This document shows, in pieces, positions 34,546-47,264 of a stretch of 64,000 nucleotides of DNA (positions within the stretch are counted from its first letter, which is position 1; each line of letters starts with the position of its first letter). Where the stretch lies: positions 6,352,501 to 6,416,500 of the forward strand of contig NC_064216.1 in assembly GCF_023101765.2 (NCBI RefSeq), read 5' to 3'. Origin of the DNA: Spodoptera frugiperda. Its lineage: Eukaryota > Arthropoda > Insecta > Lepidoptera > Noctuidae. Under the pieces are notes generated by a model. That model was not told where the DNA came from, ran no database searches, and saw only the letters and a program-made list of their open reading frames with translations. A program made the position numbers and the translations under genes.

Positions 34546-36329
34546 TAATATAAACACAGTTTTAAGTTATATTAGAAAAGTTAAAAAGCACGGAGTTTCA
34601 TAATTTATGATCCAATTTTGACCACAACAGGACAATAAATGTACGCATTTATCATTATTATAGTGATTTACACCGTTTGTATTTTTGTACCGACGATAAC
34701 ATGGCTTTAATCTCCTTCGTCAGCATGAGCACTTCCACATGGAAATAGACTTTTTTACACAACCTGATGACGTCAGCGTCTTTCCCACTTTGCGTTTAGA
34801 TGCTAATTAAATCTCTCTGTGGACTAAATAAAGCTACGGACAAAAGACAACTGTTTTTCTCTTTTGTGAAACATTTTAAAAATGTATATTAAATTACTTT
34901 TGTAATCTCATGTACCTAGTCTTTGTGTTAACATAATGTATGGAAAGTTACTACCACGTTTCACCATTCATAATTTCGTTTCTGTTTTTGTCCATTACTG
35001 CTTGATTCATTTTTGGGACTGCTACCTACTTATGGTAGTGAATTTCCAAATTGAAAATCTTCACAATTATTTTAAATTTCGTGCTTAAGCAACCAAACCT
35101 GTGACTAGATCACCAAGGTATCCAGGCAATTTTCACATGTTAGGCGTCTTTAAAACAATAGTAGGTATCTACAAAGCGCCCGTGAGCCAGGTTTAGCCCA
35201 AATTCGATCGAAACGATTCAATCCCACGCTTTGAAGGCTGAAAGGATTGTACTGGAACTGATTGGATGGAGTGCCAGATCACTAGACTATTGTATACGTA
35301 CAATTTATTTATCAATAGCCATTTTATTGAACGGGATGAGGACTGTCATGTAGGTACGTATGTGAATGACTGTTGGTGGGTTCTGGGTCATTCCAAAGCG
35401 TGGTGAAATTTGTGTTTTAGAATATTACCAAAAATAATGTCTGCGTCGGAATCAGACGAACTACTATAAACTACTTGTAATGAAAATTGTTTTAAAATAA
35501 ATACTAGAAATAGTCACAATCAAGTCAATTTACTAACACTCGATGAATGGAATGTAATAATATGGGTCGCATGTTGTTGCCGTTGTTTCTTGAGCAAATT
35601 AGAGATTTCTTTATTTTCTTCTTAAAGAAAAATAACAAAATTGTCAAGCTCTTTTCAGGGCCCACGAAGTTCGAACGTAATAACAATAAACAAAGTTATG
35701 TAATTTTAAGTGTAACAAATAGAGGCATTAATCGACAACTTCAGTAGCGTCTGTTGGTTGTTTGCGTCGAGTTGAAGCGATACGTGTTTAAATGGTCTAT
35801 GAAACATTACTTCCTTCTGAAGTTTTATCTCTACGAGACGAGAAACAAAAATAACTGCGGCGCCATTCCAACGAGTTAAAAAGGAATAAATTATTTATGT
35901 ATGCGAGCAAACAACTTTGGACGTGCTACTCGTGGCCATACAACCATAAGTATAGAACTAGGTACATATAAAATATGAAAAATTAGACTGCGCTAACCGC
36001 AGTCAGTCTGCGTGTCGGCAGTCGTTTTTTATCTAACGGGAATCTGATCGTATTTTGGTTAAAACCTAGACTTTCAAGGCCAATGGGTATAGCAATGAAC
36101 TTACTGAAATCAAGGCGAAATTCGATGTATCTGGTTAGTCTATTTCCATGACGACGTTAACGACTGTTCCAGGAATGACAACCGGGACCGTTTGGCCGGT
36201 CGATCGGCCGGAACCATACGATATTTGATGCTCGAACATTGTTTATGTTCAGAAAATTATTGTATGTTTAACCTCTAATAACCACCTATCAATACATCTG
36301 AGAAATACTAACGGCCAGTCTCTAGCCTT
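34546..36329. other. No recognised feature
   Basis: Non-coding, with isolated short frames (35547-35747) and no domain. Confidence 0.4.
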
Positions 36330-36470
36330 TTTTTTAAGGGGTAATTTGGTGTTGGACAAGGCGACAGGTTGTGTCAGACTCTTACTGACTAAAAATCATC
36401 CCGTTCATTTGAACTGGATGGTATTGACGGGATGGTAGTCCACAGCTCCGAAGTCTCCAGCCTAGATCTG
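36330..36470 (-). mobile_element. R1-LINE 3'-tail copy, diverged
   Basis: Poly-T, then GTGTCAGACTCTTACTGACT and AAAAATCATCCCGTTC, then a degenerate TAGTCCACAGCTCCGAAG where the short form has TAGTCCGCAGCTCCGG. Confidence 0.6.
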
Positions 36471-37944
36471 TTTGTACATTTGCTTGCTACGCAAAATTCT
36501 CTAAACATTGACAAAATTCTATCCCTAGTAAGTAAAAGATAAACATAAAACAGGTGAAGATACCTTACTATGAAATGCAGATACCTTATCCAATTCAGTT
36601 CTAGTTTCAGACAGTAGATATTGCAAGTTGTATGACGATACAATAGAGTAGCGACAACTAGTGACAGTAGAGCTTGTTATAGAGCAGCGCGAGTCTGTGA
36701 AGCGTTATCTATCTTTGTGTGTGTACGTGTACGTTTCTCTGCAAAACTTCACGATGAAGAATTAAATTACACTCGAGCTGCGCTTCAACGTGTATGCTAA
36801 TTTATGGATTTTAGTTGCAGACGAGTTTTACTTAGTTATTTTGTCTGGTAGAGTTGGATGTGCTTTTTCTCTTTGCGCTGTTTCGACATTTAATACAATA
36901 AGAATTTAACTAACAAGACCATTATTTTTTTATCGTCAACATACTCCAAAATAGTCGGTTCAATGTTTTTGTATTTTATTCGACACTTTTTTGGCAACTT
37001 CCAATTAAGTTTGGCTGACACAATTTTCGGAACACTGTCTCTGAATTCTTTTTAACAACAAAATGTATAACATAAAGCTTTGGTCACGTAACTTAAACAG
37101 AAATAAGTTTGACACAGTAATTTCTCGCAATTTTCTCCATCAATTTTCTTGTGCCACCCTTTAAAAGGTAAGCATTGTTGTTTGCCGAGTAATTGAGCAG
37201 CTGAACACTAGAACGACGACCTATTCCTTGAAATGTCAGACAGCGACTGATCGATATAACGGATGATTCATATGGCAAACCATTTGACGGTAGGCACTAT
37301 ATTTCATAGCTATATATTCATTTTCCCTGTTCTCCCGATAAAAATGTTTCCCAACGTGATTTATATCTAAATCTTTATGCATGAGATTTTTTAGAATACT
37401 CCCATTTTACGCTTTAATGAAAGCAACGTACCTTCTCGCAGATAAATTGCTGTTTGGACGTCAAATGCCTTGTATATTTTTCATAATAAATTGTACGTAT
37501 TTTTATTTTGAAGGTAAATAGATAATATTTTACAGTAAATACGTATTCAATCATAGATTTCGTATAAGCAATACTTTATACATGCATGGGTAAACAAAGA
37601 CTTTTTTATTTTCTAAGCAATTTACCACTTTGTTTTTTGTTTTTAATTTACTTGTTTCGAATACATTGTGACTGACAAGTCAATCAGCGCAAAATTGCTT
37701 ACTTGCATTTAAAAATGAACACTATGGAAGAGATTTTAAAGTTTAAACGATCTTTTTCAATTTTACGCTGCGCCGTCAGCCATTTCATTAAATCTGAGCA
37801 TTGCGGAATCGCATCATCATTTTCTTTGTCTATTTATTTGATGTAAGTATTATTGTAGGACAAAAGTTTTGATGGCATCATTAAGGCATGAAAGACAACG
37901 CAAATTACTAGATGGTCATCAGTGACCGTCAGTGGCTATACATA
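36471..37944. other. No recognised feature
   Basis: AT-rich non-coding sequence; nothing identifiable. Confidence 0.4.
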
Positions 37945-38045
37945 TATGACCATCAGTGACGCCGAAGGACACCCGCAACACCATAGGAGTTACAGGTGCC
38001 TTTTAAACAGGAAGACGTTCTTTTTTTGAACCTTTAAAGGTTTAC
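37945..38045 (+). repeat. Lepidopteran CCCATGGACAC repeat, truncated copy 3
   Basis: GACGCCGAAGGACACCCGCA and ACACCATAGGAGTTACAGG match the middle of the repeat at 1570-1878, in diverged form. Confidence 0.5.
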
Positions 38046-38430
38046 GTATGCGATAATAATATATTACTCAGTATAATTATTATATGCTATCGATTTTATT
38101 TATATCGTTCGACATTGTGGTCGGATACGTGTGGGAGTTTGATGATAGGAGTAGACTTACTCGAGCAAATAATGTTCCTGAACTATGTGTAATAATGTCG
38201 GCTGCTCGTGCCTATCGTGGGATGTCATTAGTGGAAGTGAGCGGGAGACTAATGATCGTACAGATTGACTACTGAACATGCCATCTTGAGTTTGATAATA
38301 ATTATGATATACATAGGTAATAGAGGGAGGTTTGGTCATTCTCAGTAAGATATTTGTTTTGTTAATGAATGTCAATTATTTAATTCTATGAAACTAGTAA
38401 AAATTTGGGGAACAAACTATACACATCGTA

Positions 38431-38571
38431 ACAGGTTACCAAGACTCCTGCTCAAAGCAGGAGAAGGAACAGGTGGTTTTTTTCTGTATGAGTCTGACAC
38501 TCCCTCTTGACTCACTCAAGGCGGAAGTCGTTGGATGACTTTCCTCCTCAAAAAAAAAAAACTATTCACAT
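38431..38571 (+). mobile_element. R1-LINE 3'-tail copy, 5'-truncated
   Basis: TCAAAGCAGGAGAAGGAACA, GAGTCTGACACTCCCTCTTG and GTTGGATGACTTTCCTCCTC followed by poly-A. It lacks the CCGGAG start of the short form. Confidence 0.7.
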
Positions 38572-40229
38572 ATTTTTTTATTATAGGAAATAATATTGCA
38601 AACAAACAAGCAGACATGTTGCAACAAAATGCGAGTCACGAGTGGCAAAAGAGAATAAGAAAAAAGGAACAGTTTCCCTCTACTCTGATTAATTATTTTC
38701 GTCACTTTCGGCGGAATAAGGTAATTTCCTATGTTATGCGTCCCACGGGAATATTATTTATAAGAGGCAAATTGTCAAAGTGACGACGAGCTTTGATGCC
38801 CAGTCAGCAAATTACTCTCAACCGCCATCAGCCGTTTATTAATTAATTTTCTTGAGACACTGTTGAAACTATCTTACGAAGCTTGGGAATATTTCTGACT
38901 ATTTTCTCAACTTACAAATTAGTTGTGTGTAAAGCGTACATAGGACTTATTGATCCAAGTTCCGAAATTCTTCGCTAAAGGAATGCGATGTATGTGACAG
39001 TTTAAGGGTTGAACAGTGACATAGTTTCACGTTTTCTTTAATCCCAAAATTCCTGACTTTGTAACCTAAAAAGAGACAGGTATTTTGGTTAAATACATAA
39101 CAAATGCGAAAGTTTGTTTGTCTATCTGTCCTGTCGCTATTTATGGGGATGAAGTGCTTCTTTTTTTTTTTGGCGAACGTAAAAAATATAACTAAAGTCA
39201 GTTAAAAAAGAACCAAATTTCATACATGTCGATTAAAACAAAATATTTAGTTTTACGTCGAAAACTTAATGAATGGTTCTTAACATTTTAACCAAAAGGC
39301 TTTTCATTTTAAAGAGTTAGCTGTTACGTTCTGAAAATAGCCGAGTAAAAAGGTCAAGAATTTTAAATGAAGGCGAAAAACGTATCACGGTTTCTATTGT
39401 CTTATGGAGACACAATGGAAAAGTACAATTGCATTTCCATATCTGAGACCAATCTTACCTTAATTAAGTCGAAGGTAAAGAAATGAGGTATCTATAAGTA
39501 AATAACTTGTACTTAAAAATGAGGCTTATTACAATACAACACTAAGTCTTTTTTAGACTGACACTTACTACCGTTTGGATAACAGAGATAATAATTAACA
39601 GACAAAGTCTTAAAATAATTAATAGCATCATTTTTCTTCATAATTGGTAGACGTAATTTAAACGGTAGGTATAATGTTTCATAAAATTTTATTAAGGACC
39701 GTTTTTTGAAGCCGAAACATTAATATACAATGTCGCTGAAGAACCAAATTAGATATTTAACAGAAAAAAGTATTTATCACGATCACCGAACGTATATACA
39801 AAGTCTGGCCGTATCGATTATTAATACTTTTTACTACATACATATAATATTTGATAAACAAAACTTCATAAATTTATAACAACTCACACGTAAAATATTA
39901 CGTCGGTTCACTTTAGCTAGTGGTTACTAAGACTACATAAATAATTGAGAAAATATAACTACACCTAAAAGATATATTGTTTTCCTTTCTTTGTGAAAAA
40001 GGGACTCACGCAGGTACATATGACGTACCTAAACAAGTCATAACGTATTGACTCCTTTTCATTTTCTTGACACAATGAATAAATAGCAAAGTCAATTCAA
40101 TTGTAAGACCCGCTTCTTTCTTTAATAACAATTCTAAGTGTATGAGAATACTAAAGGATAGCTTATCCTACAAGTGTAAACTCTTCAAAGGACCTCAACT
40201 AGTTCCAAATCACACCAGTAGCTCATACG
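38572..40229. other. No recognised feature
   Basis: AT-rich non-coding sequence. I found no repeat in common with the rest of the window. Confidence 0.4.
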
Positions 40230-40318
40230 ATCGTTTACTTTACGTTGAACGAAAACTAATCGACACGTCTGATTTGGCGCGAATGAACCAACGAACTCGT
40301 TAAACGTAACATGATTAA
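40230..40318. mobile_element. MITE remnant, AGTACGAGTTTG family (copy 3)
   Basis: TTTACTTTACGTTGAACGAA and GCGCGAATGAACCAACGAAC resemble the inner parts of 13112-13252 in reverse, with strong decay. Confidence 0.4.
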
Positions 40319-41344
40319 TTCATATTAGCTCCGTATATCTTTATTTTAGCTAAAGAATGGATTGACTAAAATATATACAATCAATCCATTCATTATAACT
40401 TTTCATGTATTCCACATCGACTCGACTTGTAATTCACTAACATCAATGAACGTTTATCTCACAATGTCAAATACGCGGAAAATTAAAGAGTGGAAGTATT
40501 TATTTAATTCATTACTGGTTGAAAAATAAACAAAACATTCATCAATCATTGAATTATTTCCACGTGGAACGTGTGGGCGGGATAAATATAACCTCCTTCG
40601 TTCATTCCTCGTTGTTATTCTGACATATTATATTTAAAACATAATTATGTAACAGAATGTAAAATATTATGTAAAAATATTGTTCATTTGTTTCCAAAAA
40701 TAATGGAACTGCAGCTGCGAAAAACAACAGAGATATTTTAATTCGTGGTATCGGAACAATATTGGTCAGAGCAAAAATATTTCAATTGGTGCGTAAATAT
40801 TTATTTGTATCACAAATATTGTGATATTTACAGTAAATATACATATGAGACACTGAATATCAAAACGAAACCGCCTGATCGTATCTCAATTTTTCAATGG
40901 ATGAAACAAGTATAGAATTTATCTTCTGTTTTATTTACTTTTTATCGTTATACATGAAGTGAACTCCATAAGTTATCATTTCAATGCATTCCATTCTACA
41001 GTTCACAGGTAAACAAAAGAAATAAAAGGCATGTCTACATCCCATGGTAAAACCTATAAAATATTTGATAAGGAAACCGGTAATATTTGCAATTATTTTA
41101 ATATACTACATATGTATTTAGGTAATAATTAAGAAAATGGGTTTTTGTAATAAATACATAATTATATCTATACTGTTATGAAAAATATGAGAAAAACATG
41201 GCTACCGACACCATAAAATGTTACGTTACTTATACGTGAAATAAAATCGAAATTCAAATATTTTCTAGCTGGCCACACCAAAAATTTCTAACAGAGCAAA
41301 TTGGGGATTTGCTTGTGAAAGGCAGAATGTGCCAGTGTCTCCAT
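40319..41344. other. No recognised feature beyond a short hairpin
   Basis: AGAATGGATTGA and TCAATCCATTCA form a short hairpin at about 40354-40393. The rest is AT-rich and non-coding. Confidence 0.4.
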
Positions 41345-41410
41345 GTGAGATTCTGACATTCCGCCGAATCTCGTTAAAGCTCGGAGCCGGCTTTCGACCT
41401 AGTTGTGTAG
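41345..41410 (+). mobile_element. R1-LINE 3'-tail fragment, variant subfamily
   Basis: GAGATTCTGACATTCCGCCG and CGACCTAGTTGTGTAG match the diagnostic variants of the neighbouring copy at 41442-41604 (GAGATTCTGACATTCCGC, CGACCTAGTTGT), so both belong to one subfamily. Confidence 0.55.
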
Positions 41411-41441
41411 AAGGCTATAAGAAACTAACCTAGTATTATAT

Positions 41442-41604
41442 CCGGAGCTGCGGACAACCTAGCGGGTTTACCGGGGCTCCGGCTCGACAAGCAGAAGTAG
41501 GAACGGGGTGGTTTTTAGTCAGTGAGATTCTGACATTCCGCTCGCTTTGCCCTGGCGTTAAAGTCTTGGATGATTTTCGACCTAGTTGTAAAAAAAAAAA
41601 AAAA
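41442..41604 (+). mobile_element. SINE-like element with R1-LINE 3' tail (copy 2)
   Basis: Starts CCGGAGCTGCGGACAACCTA and ends in poly-A. A 20-bp target duplication, AAACTAACCTAGTATTATAT, is at 41422-41441 and 41605-41624. The duplication fixes both ends precisely. Confidence 0.88.
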
Positions 41605-41624
41605 AAACTAACCTAGTATTATAT

Positions 41625-42439
41625 GGAGATGACACTACCTTATATTATTAAGTAGAAGTATCCATAAAGGAAGACGAAAGTGAATCTTTAATAGAAATAC
41701 CTACATACATATTCTACTATATAGTTTTAAGCTAGCTACCTAGTGATTTAAGTGTTTATTTCCCAGTGAAGTAAGCATATTATTGACAATTTCAAAAAGG
41801 AAAATTTTATTATTGTGTCGATGGTTAAGTGCTTCATCAGATCCTGGGTTCACGGCAATTTTTTTTAAATTCGATGATCGATGTGTAAAATGTTGATACT
41901 CGATCAGATTCTGTAGTTTCACAGGATCCTTCCTTATGACTAATTCCATAAGTAACTAGCGAAAAATATATACAAATCCGCAATTAAAACATGAAAGGAA
42001 TACAAACATTAGATTTGTAAAATTTAAGCAGATATTTTCGACAACGAATTGAACGTTCATACTCAGAATTTTCCTCAATACAAAAGCTAATCGTACTCTG
42101 ATTTTGATCACTTATTTTATTATTATTGTATACATTTATATTTATTATAACAACATCTATAAAATGGAACGCGTTTCCATTAATAATATATTTTATGCGT
42201 CTTTATTGCTATGTGGGTGTGGTTCCCAATAATCTCTGATCTATCATTGAGGAACTGACGACGCTTATAAATAATAATATATTTTTATATAATATACTGG
42301 GGGAAATGGGCTGTTGTTTTTATATGGTTTATTTATGATTGTCTTATTCATTGGCTAATGGATGTAGTGGTTGCAAATGTGATTTTATTGAACTTTTGAG
42401 TCCGAATGAATACTGAGTGTCAGTTTATTAATTAATATT
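41625..42439. other. No recognised feature
   Basis: AT-rich non-coding sequence. The minus frame at 41740-41949 has no domain. Confidence 0.4.
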
Positions 42440-42580
42440 CCGGATCTGCGGACAATGTAACAGGTTTCCGAAGCTCCGACTCAAAGCAGGAGAAGGAACG
42501 GAGTGGTTTTTAGTCAGTAAGACACTCCTCGCCTCACCCACGGCGGCAGAAGCCATTGGATGATTTTCTCCCATCAAAAA
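42440..42580 (+). mobile_element. SINE-like element with R1-LINE 3' tail (copy 3, diverged)
   Basis: Starts CCGGATCTGCGGACAATGTA, contains GGAACGGAGTGGTTTTTAGT, and ends GATTTTCTCCCATC plus poly-A. The start position matches the other short copies. A target duplication is weak at best (TTAATAT on both sides). Confidence 0.75.
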
Positions 42581-42981
42581 AAAAGTGTGAGTTAATATGA
42601 TTTGTATTACTGTTTATTTATTAAATTAAAGTGTATCCTCTTTGAGTATAATTTACGTTTTTCTTAAACAAACCGTAACCTATTTCCAGGGGAAATACAA
42701 AGAAAGTATCTTTAATCTTGGTTTTCCATTCTAGGCCTCTAATCAAAGGCTCCGCAGCCCTTAAACCGCTGTAGAAAGTCACTAATAAACATAAAGAGGA
42801 TAACGGCAGATTTGTATGAAAAGTTTTTATTATTTATTTAATGCTGGGTCCCTAAACCATAAATTGCGAATTCAAAATTTGGAACCCTCATAAAAAGGTA
42901 TATGATATAATCCGTTAAGTGTTTTGGAAAATTATATGGATACTAATTCAATTACTATATATGTACTTTAATATATTTTTA
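42581..42981. other. No recognised feature
   Basis: AT-rich non-coding sequence between two elements. Confidence 0.4.
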
Positions 42982-43160
42982 CTAGCGACTTGCCGCGGCT
43001 TTGCATGGGTGCAACAGTAACCTATTATACATATAAAACTTCCTCTTGAATCACTCTATCTATTAAAAAAACCGCATCTAACTCTGTTGTGTAGTTTTAA
43101 AGATTTAAGCATTCAAAGGGACATAGGGACAGAGAAAGCGACTTTGTTTAATACTATGTA
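42982..43160 (-). mobile_element. Non-autonomous Helitron, family A (copy 3)
   Basis: The plus strand begins CTAGCGACTTGCCGCGGCTT (reversed CTAG terminus), then AACTTCCTCTTGAATCACTC and GAGAAAGCGACTTTGTTTAA. Confidence 0.7.
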
Positions 43161-44094
43161 GCAATGTAATTTATATAGAACAGAACAATATGATTTATGA
43201 ACGCAATACCGAGAGATCTCTATATTAGTGAGATGAGATATACAATACATAGCAAACAATACTGGCACTCCATTTAACATGACTAATGATGGAATCCTAA
43301 TAGCATTTCACGAGATGAGCCTGAACGGATTGACATATGAACTGATTATAGCGATCACGTAATTTAGTGATGTCCAAATCAGTTTAGATGTCAACGACCT
43401 CTCGTTTAAACCGATTAAGTGAAGATTTACTTGAGAGCCAACAATGGACTCTGGGCCACTAAAGGACAAAGGATCGTGTGTGTCGAGTGGCCGAGATCTT
43501 AACAAGTCCGGTACAATGCAAGCACGCCTGCATAAACTAACAGGCTCCCTGTCTATTAAGGTAAGGCGTTCCCTTTAAGCTCTTTGCCAAGACTTAAGAG
43601 ATATAATACCTCTCTTATGAGAGAAAGTTTCGTTATTAAATAAGCTTATTGTTTGGACAGAATATTAGATGTTTTAAAGCCTAATTGTGAAATAAGACCG
43701 TCCCTAGGGTAAGTCGAGCATGATTTATTGGCCAACAGATGTTCAACTCGAGTACTATAATTTTATAATTATGATGTATTTGGACGCGTTTATTTGGTAA
43801 CTTATAGGCATCGTTGACGAGTTATAATTAATTACAAAAACAGAAAGTTTGAGTAGAAAATAGCTTGGCATTGAGTAGATGGGGTGATTGTGTAAACTGC
43901 AGCAATCAGGGGGAGGCCCAGCCCGGAGGGGGAAAGCAAACGGAGATAAACATAAACACGAGCTATTTGCTGTAAGTGAATGTAACGATTTATATAATTG
44001 TAGACTTCATTATCGTATTTCTACGAAGAACAAAGGTTGTTTACAAAACAAAGCTAAACAAAGTCTCAATGTTAGAGAAAAATATAATTTCATA
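43161..44094. other. No recognised feature
   Basis: Non-coding. A small GC-rich stretch at 43900-43940 (GGGGGAGGCCCAGCCCGGAG) could be the end of an older LINE, which I cannot confirm. Confidence 0.35.
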
Positions 44095-44438
44095 TCTACG
44101 ACGTTATTTATATATATAAAAATCAATTGCTATTCCTTTGTCTCGCTAAAACTCGAGAACGGCTGGACCGATTTGGCAAATTTTGGTCTTGAATTATTTG
44201 TAGAAGTCCAGGGAAGGTTTAAAAGGTGAGAAAATATCAAATAATTGACGGAAAAACCCTAAAAACTGCCCTTTCCTTTATCCCATACAAACGTTTTCTA
44301 ACTAATACGTAGAGTCAATTTGAGCTTTATTGCTATTGGATAAAGTTCATTGTTGGATAAATGCTATTGGATACTAAAAAACAAATGCTATAGATTCCCT
44401 ACTAATATTATAAATGCGAAAGTAACTCTGTCTGTTTG

Positions 44439-44761
44439 TAATAGGGATGATGACAGGGTATGAAAATTAAAAATCTAATTAGTCCGTCAGTTAGGTAATA
44501 AAAAAATATTAGACACGTATTTTTTTATTTTGTCATATAAGATAACAATACTTAGATAAAACGAATCAAAGTTTAGGAGTGGGAGCTAACTACGTCACTA
44601 TAGAGTATAAAACGTACTCTAAAGTGACGTCACGCGATATTTAAAATGGATATATCTTCGAAAGTATTTGTTTCCGTAAGAAAATAAAAAATACGTGTCT
44701 AATATTTTTAAATAATCTACAAGACGGACATTAAAATAAAAATTAGTCATCTACCCTATTA
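44439..44761. mobile_element. Fold-back element nested in the Helitron
   Basis: The ends are TAATAGGGATGATGAC and GTCATCTACCCTATTA. Inverted similarity extends about 85 bp inwards (TATTAGACACGTATTTTTT and its reverse). The centre has a further hairpin, ACGTCACTATAGAGTA at 44592-44607 against TACTCTAAAGTGACGT at 44615-44630. It splits the Helitron phrase ending CTGTTTG from its continuation CGCTTTCACGC. Confidence 0.75.
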
Positions 44762-44834
44762 CGCTTTCACGCATAAACCAGTGAACCGATTTTGATGAAA
44801 TTTGGTACTGAGATAGAATAGACCTTACTTGATA

Positions 44835-45180
44835 CTTTTTATTGCAAAAAAATAGCGGAGAATGGGTAAAAAGAGGGGATGACTGCTCATATGTAAATTC
44901 GTCATTTTAAAAGCTGTAACAGTGAAACTTTGTATTTAGACACTTAAAGATAAACGAAAGAACATGGTGTACTTTTTATTGCAAAAAATACGGGAGAGTG
45001 GGTAAAAATAGGGGATGAATGGTCATATGGAAATTCGTCATTTTTAAAGCTGTAACAGTGAAATTTTGTATTTAGACACGTAATGAGGAGCGAAAGAACA
45101 GGCTACTTTTTAATAAAAAGGGTAGAAGGCGTAGTATGTTTGATAGAGGAGATTAATGTTTGCTTGAAAATTCGTCATTT
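44835..45180 (+). repeat. Tandem repeat of ~136 bp, about 2.5 copies
   Basis: Units begin with CTTTTTATTGCAAAAAA near 44835 and 44972, and with a decayed CTTTTTAATAAAAA at 45106. The first two share GGTAAAAAGAGGGGATGA-like, AAATTCGTCATTTT and AAGCTGTAACAGTGAAA segments. Confidence 0.75.
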
Positions 45181-46168
45181 TCGTTAATACTTATTTAAAT
45201 ACACATATACTTATTTAAATCGCCAATATCCCTACTACCATACTAATGTTATAAATGCGAAAGTAATCCTGTTTGTGTTGAGGTTACGCTTGCACGAATG
45301 TTCTTTTTTTTGGAATATAACAACGATACAATGTATTTTTTTATTGATAGGCAATATATAGGAAATTAAAGGATAATAATATAGATAACCTTGGCTACTT
45401 TTCATCATGATTATAAAATGATGAATCGGCGGTCGTGGTTTCTTTGGAATACATATCTTTAAAAATGCTAACAGTAACATATTCTCAAGTAATTCACATT
45501 TTAGATGACATACGGCAGCATTTTGACCACTAACACCACTACGCGGACGAAGTCGCGGGCAAAAGCTAGATTCGATAAATTTTCATTTGTACATGTCAAA
45601 TATTTGTTGTTTCTAAATTCAAATTCTGTAAATAATGATTGACATTTATGCATAAACTATGAAAAGGGTGAATAAACAATTGTCTGTATTTTTTTTAATC
45701 TATTGAAAATGTTGAAAAGTGCATTAAGCATTAATAGAAATTCCTCAAATATTAATTATGCGGGCGTTCAGAAATAATGACAAATTATCAACAGTTACGC
45801 GTGTGTTCAGAAATTTATTTTGTGTAAATTAAAGTTTCTATTCACGTTTTCGAACAAACGATGCTCTTTCAATATAGTCTATTGGTGTGAATGACATTGA
45901 CATTCGTATTGCGCGTTTTTTAAAATATGCAAAATTAAATGTATATTTTTCAATATTTCTGAGAGATTATCTTAATATTTCTTCGAGTTTTAAAGACTAA
46001 GAAGATTTTTATTTGCTAATAAGTGTTTTTTAATCAAGGTAAGTTTACATCTTCATTATTGATTTTTAGTAACTTTTGGTGACTACACAATACTACAATT
46101 TGGTATACACGGTTATGCAGAAAATGTATGAGAGCTTTTTATTTTCAGTTGGAATTTCGTTTTTAACA

Positions 46169-47264
46169 ATGCTACCAACCAGACGTACAAGCTTAGGCCG
46201 CAGAACTCGAAATACGGCAAGTCAAAGAAATATAAGAGCAAATCAAACTGATGAGCATCGCGAAGCGCGAAATGAACTTAAACTGAATCGATATCAAGAT
46301 AGAAATGTTGTGTTTAATCCCCACAAAGCTGCATTCAGTTATAATGTGGCAATTGATTACAGTTCAGAGCAAATTGTTGCTATTGGACTAATGAACATTG
46401 TGTGTCCACGTTGGGATTGGAATTAAAAAATTAAGCCTCTGGATTGTGTTGCGCCAGCGGCCAAGTCAAATTGACGCCATTGGTACCGCCACCAGAGCCA
46501 CTACATTCATTGGTTCATTTTTGACTCATATCCAGCAGTACAATAATTGCTTTCAAATGACATCATTTGGGGCAACAAAAGTTATACGAGACAATTTTTT
46601 GCCTACTTTTAGCAAGTAAGTATAATGGCAAACGTTTTTTTTTAGTTTTAAAACCATGTAGCTGGTGCAAAATATGTCGAGTCAGTGATGTGTTTATTTT
46701 GTAAACAATAAATCAAATTAATAATAATAGTCTATAATCCGAAGACTTAATCAGCAACATTTATAACATGTTGTATTTTATAGTGGCATGAGCAAGATGT
46801 TCTTGGTAAAGCCTACTACCTAAAGCTGCCGTGGAAGGCTGTTTAATGTCGAGGTTAAAAGTAGTTTTAATTTGAAATGATGTAAAGTATTGTGGCAGTA
46901 TTTTGCGAGCCACATGGTGGTACAATTTGCTATACAATTGCCTGTATACATATTTATATTCTTGCAGATTCAGGGATTCAAATATATCATCAAACAGGTT
47001 CCTTATTGCCAGTGCCTGTTGAAGACTATACATTTTTGCAAATATATTTTATGGACAATTCAGCAAGAGAAGTCGATCAGCGTTGCGCACACAACAACTC
47101 AGTAAAGAGATCCATTGTGATGAACAACTTCAAACATTTTTCCTTCAACACAATGAATTAGTTGCATTAGACCGATGCATTAGACATTCACAAATGCATT
47201 AGACCGCATGCCATCAGATAATCACAAAATTGTCATCAGAGCCGATAAGGCGCCTGCAGGACAG
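46169..47264 (+). pseudogene. Helitron replication protein remnant
   Basis: Fragments appear in order. N-terminus at 46169-46426: LGRRTRNTASQRNIRANQ, then NVAIDYSSEQIVAIGLMN. Next at about 46500-46618: FLTHIQQYNNCFQMTSFGA then NFLPTFSK. Next at about 46975-47160: IYHQTGSLLPVPVEDYTF then LQIYFMDNSAREVDQRC. Last at 47223-47264: HKIVIRADKAPAGQ. These match the Helitron-like N-terminal region of insect Rep-helicases. The parts sit in different frames. The break between NFLPTFSK and IYHQTG is bounded by GTAAGT and TTCTTGCAG, which looks like an intron but does not restore the frame. The HUH catalytic and helicase regions were not found. Confidence 0.75.

Larger units (their letters stand above)
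44396..45569 (+). mobile_element. Nested non-autonomous Helitron
   Basis: Starts TCCCTACTAATATTATAAAT, has ACGCATAAACCAGTGAACCG and TTTTGATGAAATTTGGTACT, and ends CGAAGTCGCGGGCAAAAGCTAG, all typical of lepidopteran Helitrons. It contains a fold-back insertion (44439-44761) and a tandem repeat (44835-45180). A second start-like sequence (CTACTACCATACTAATGTTA) at about 45230 suggests two joined copies. Confidence 0.7.
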
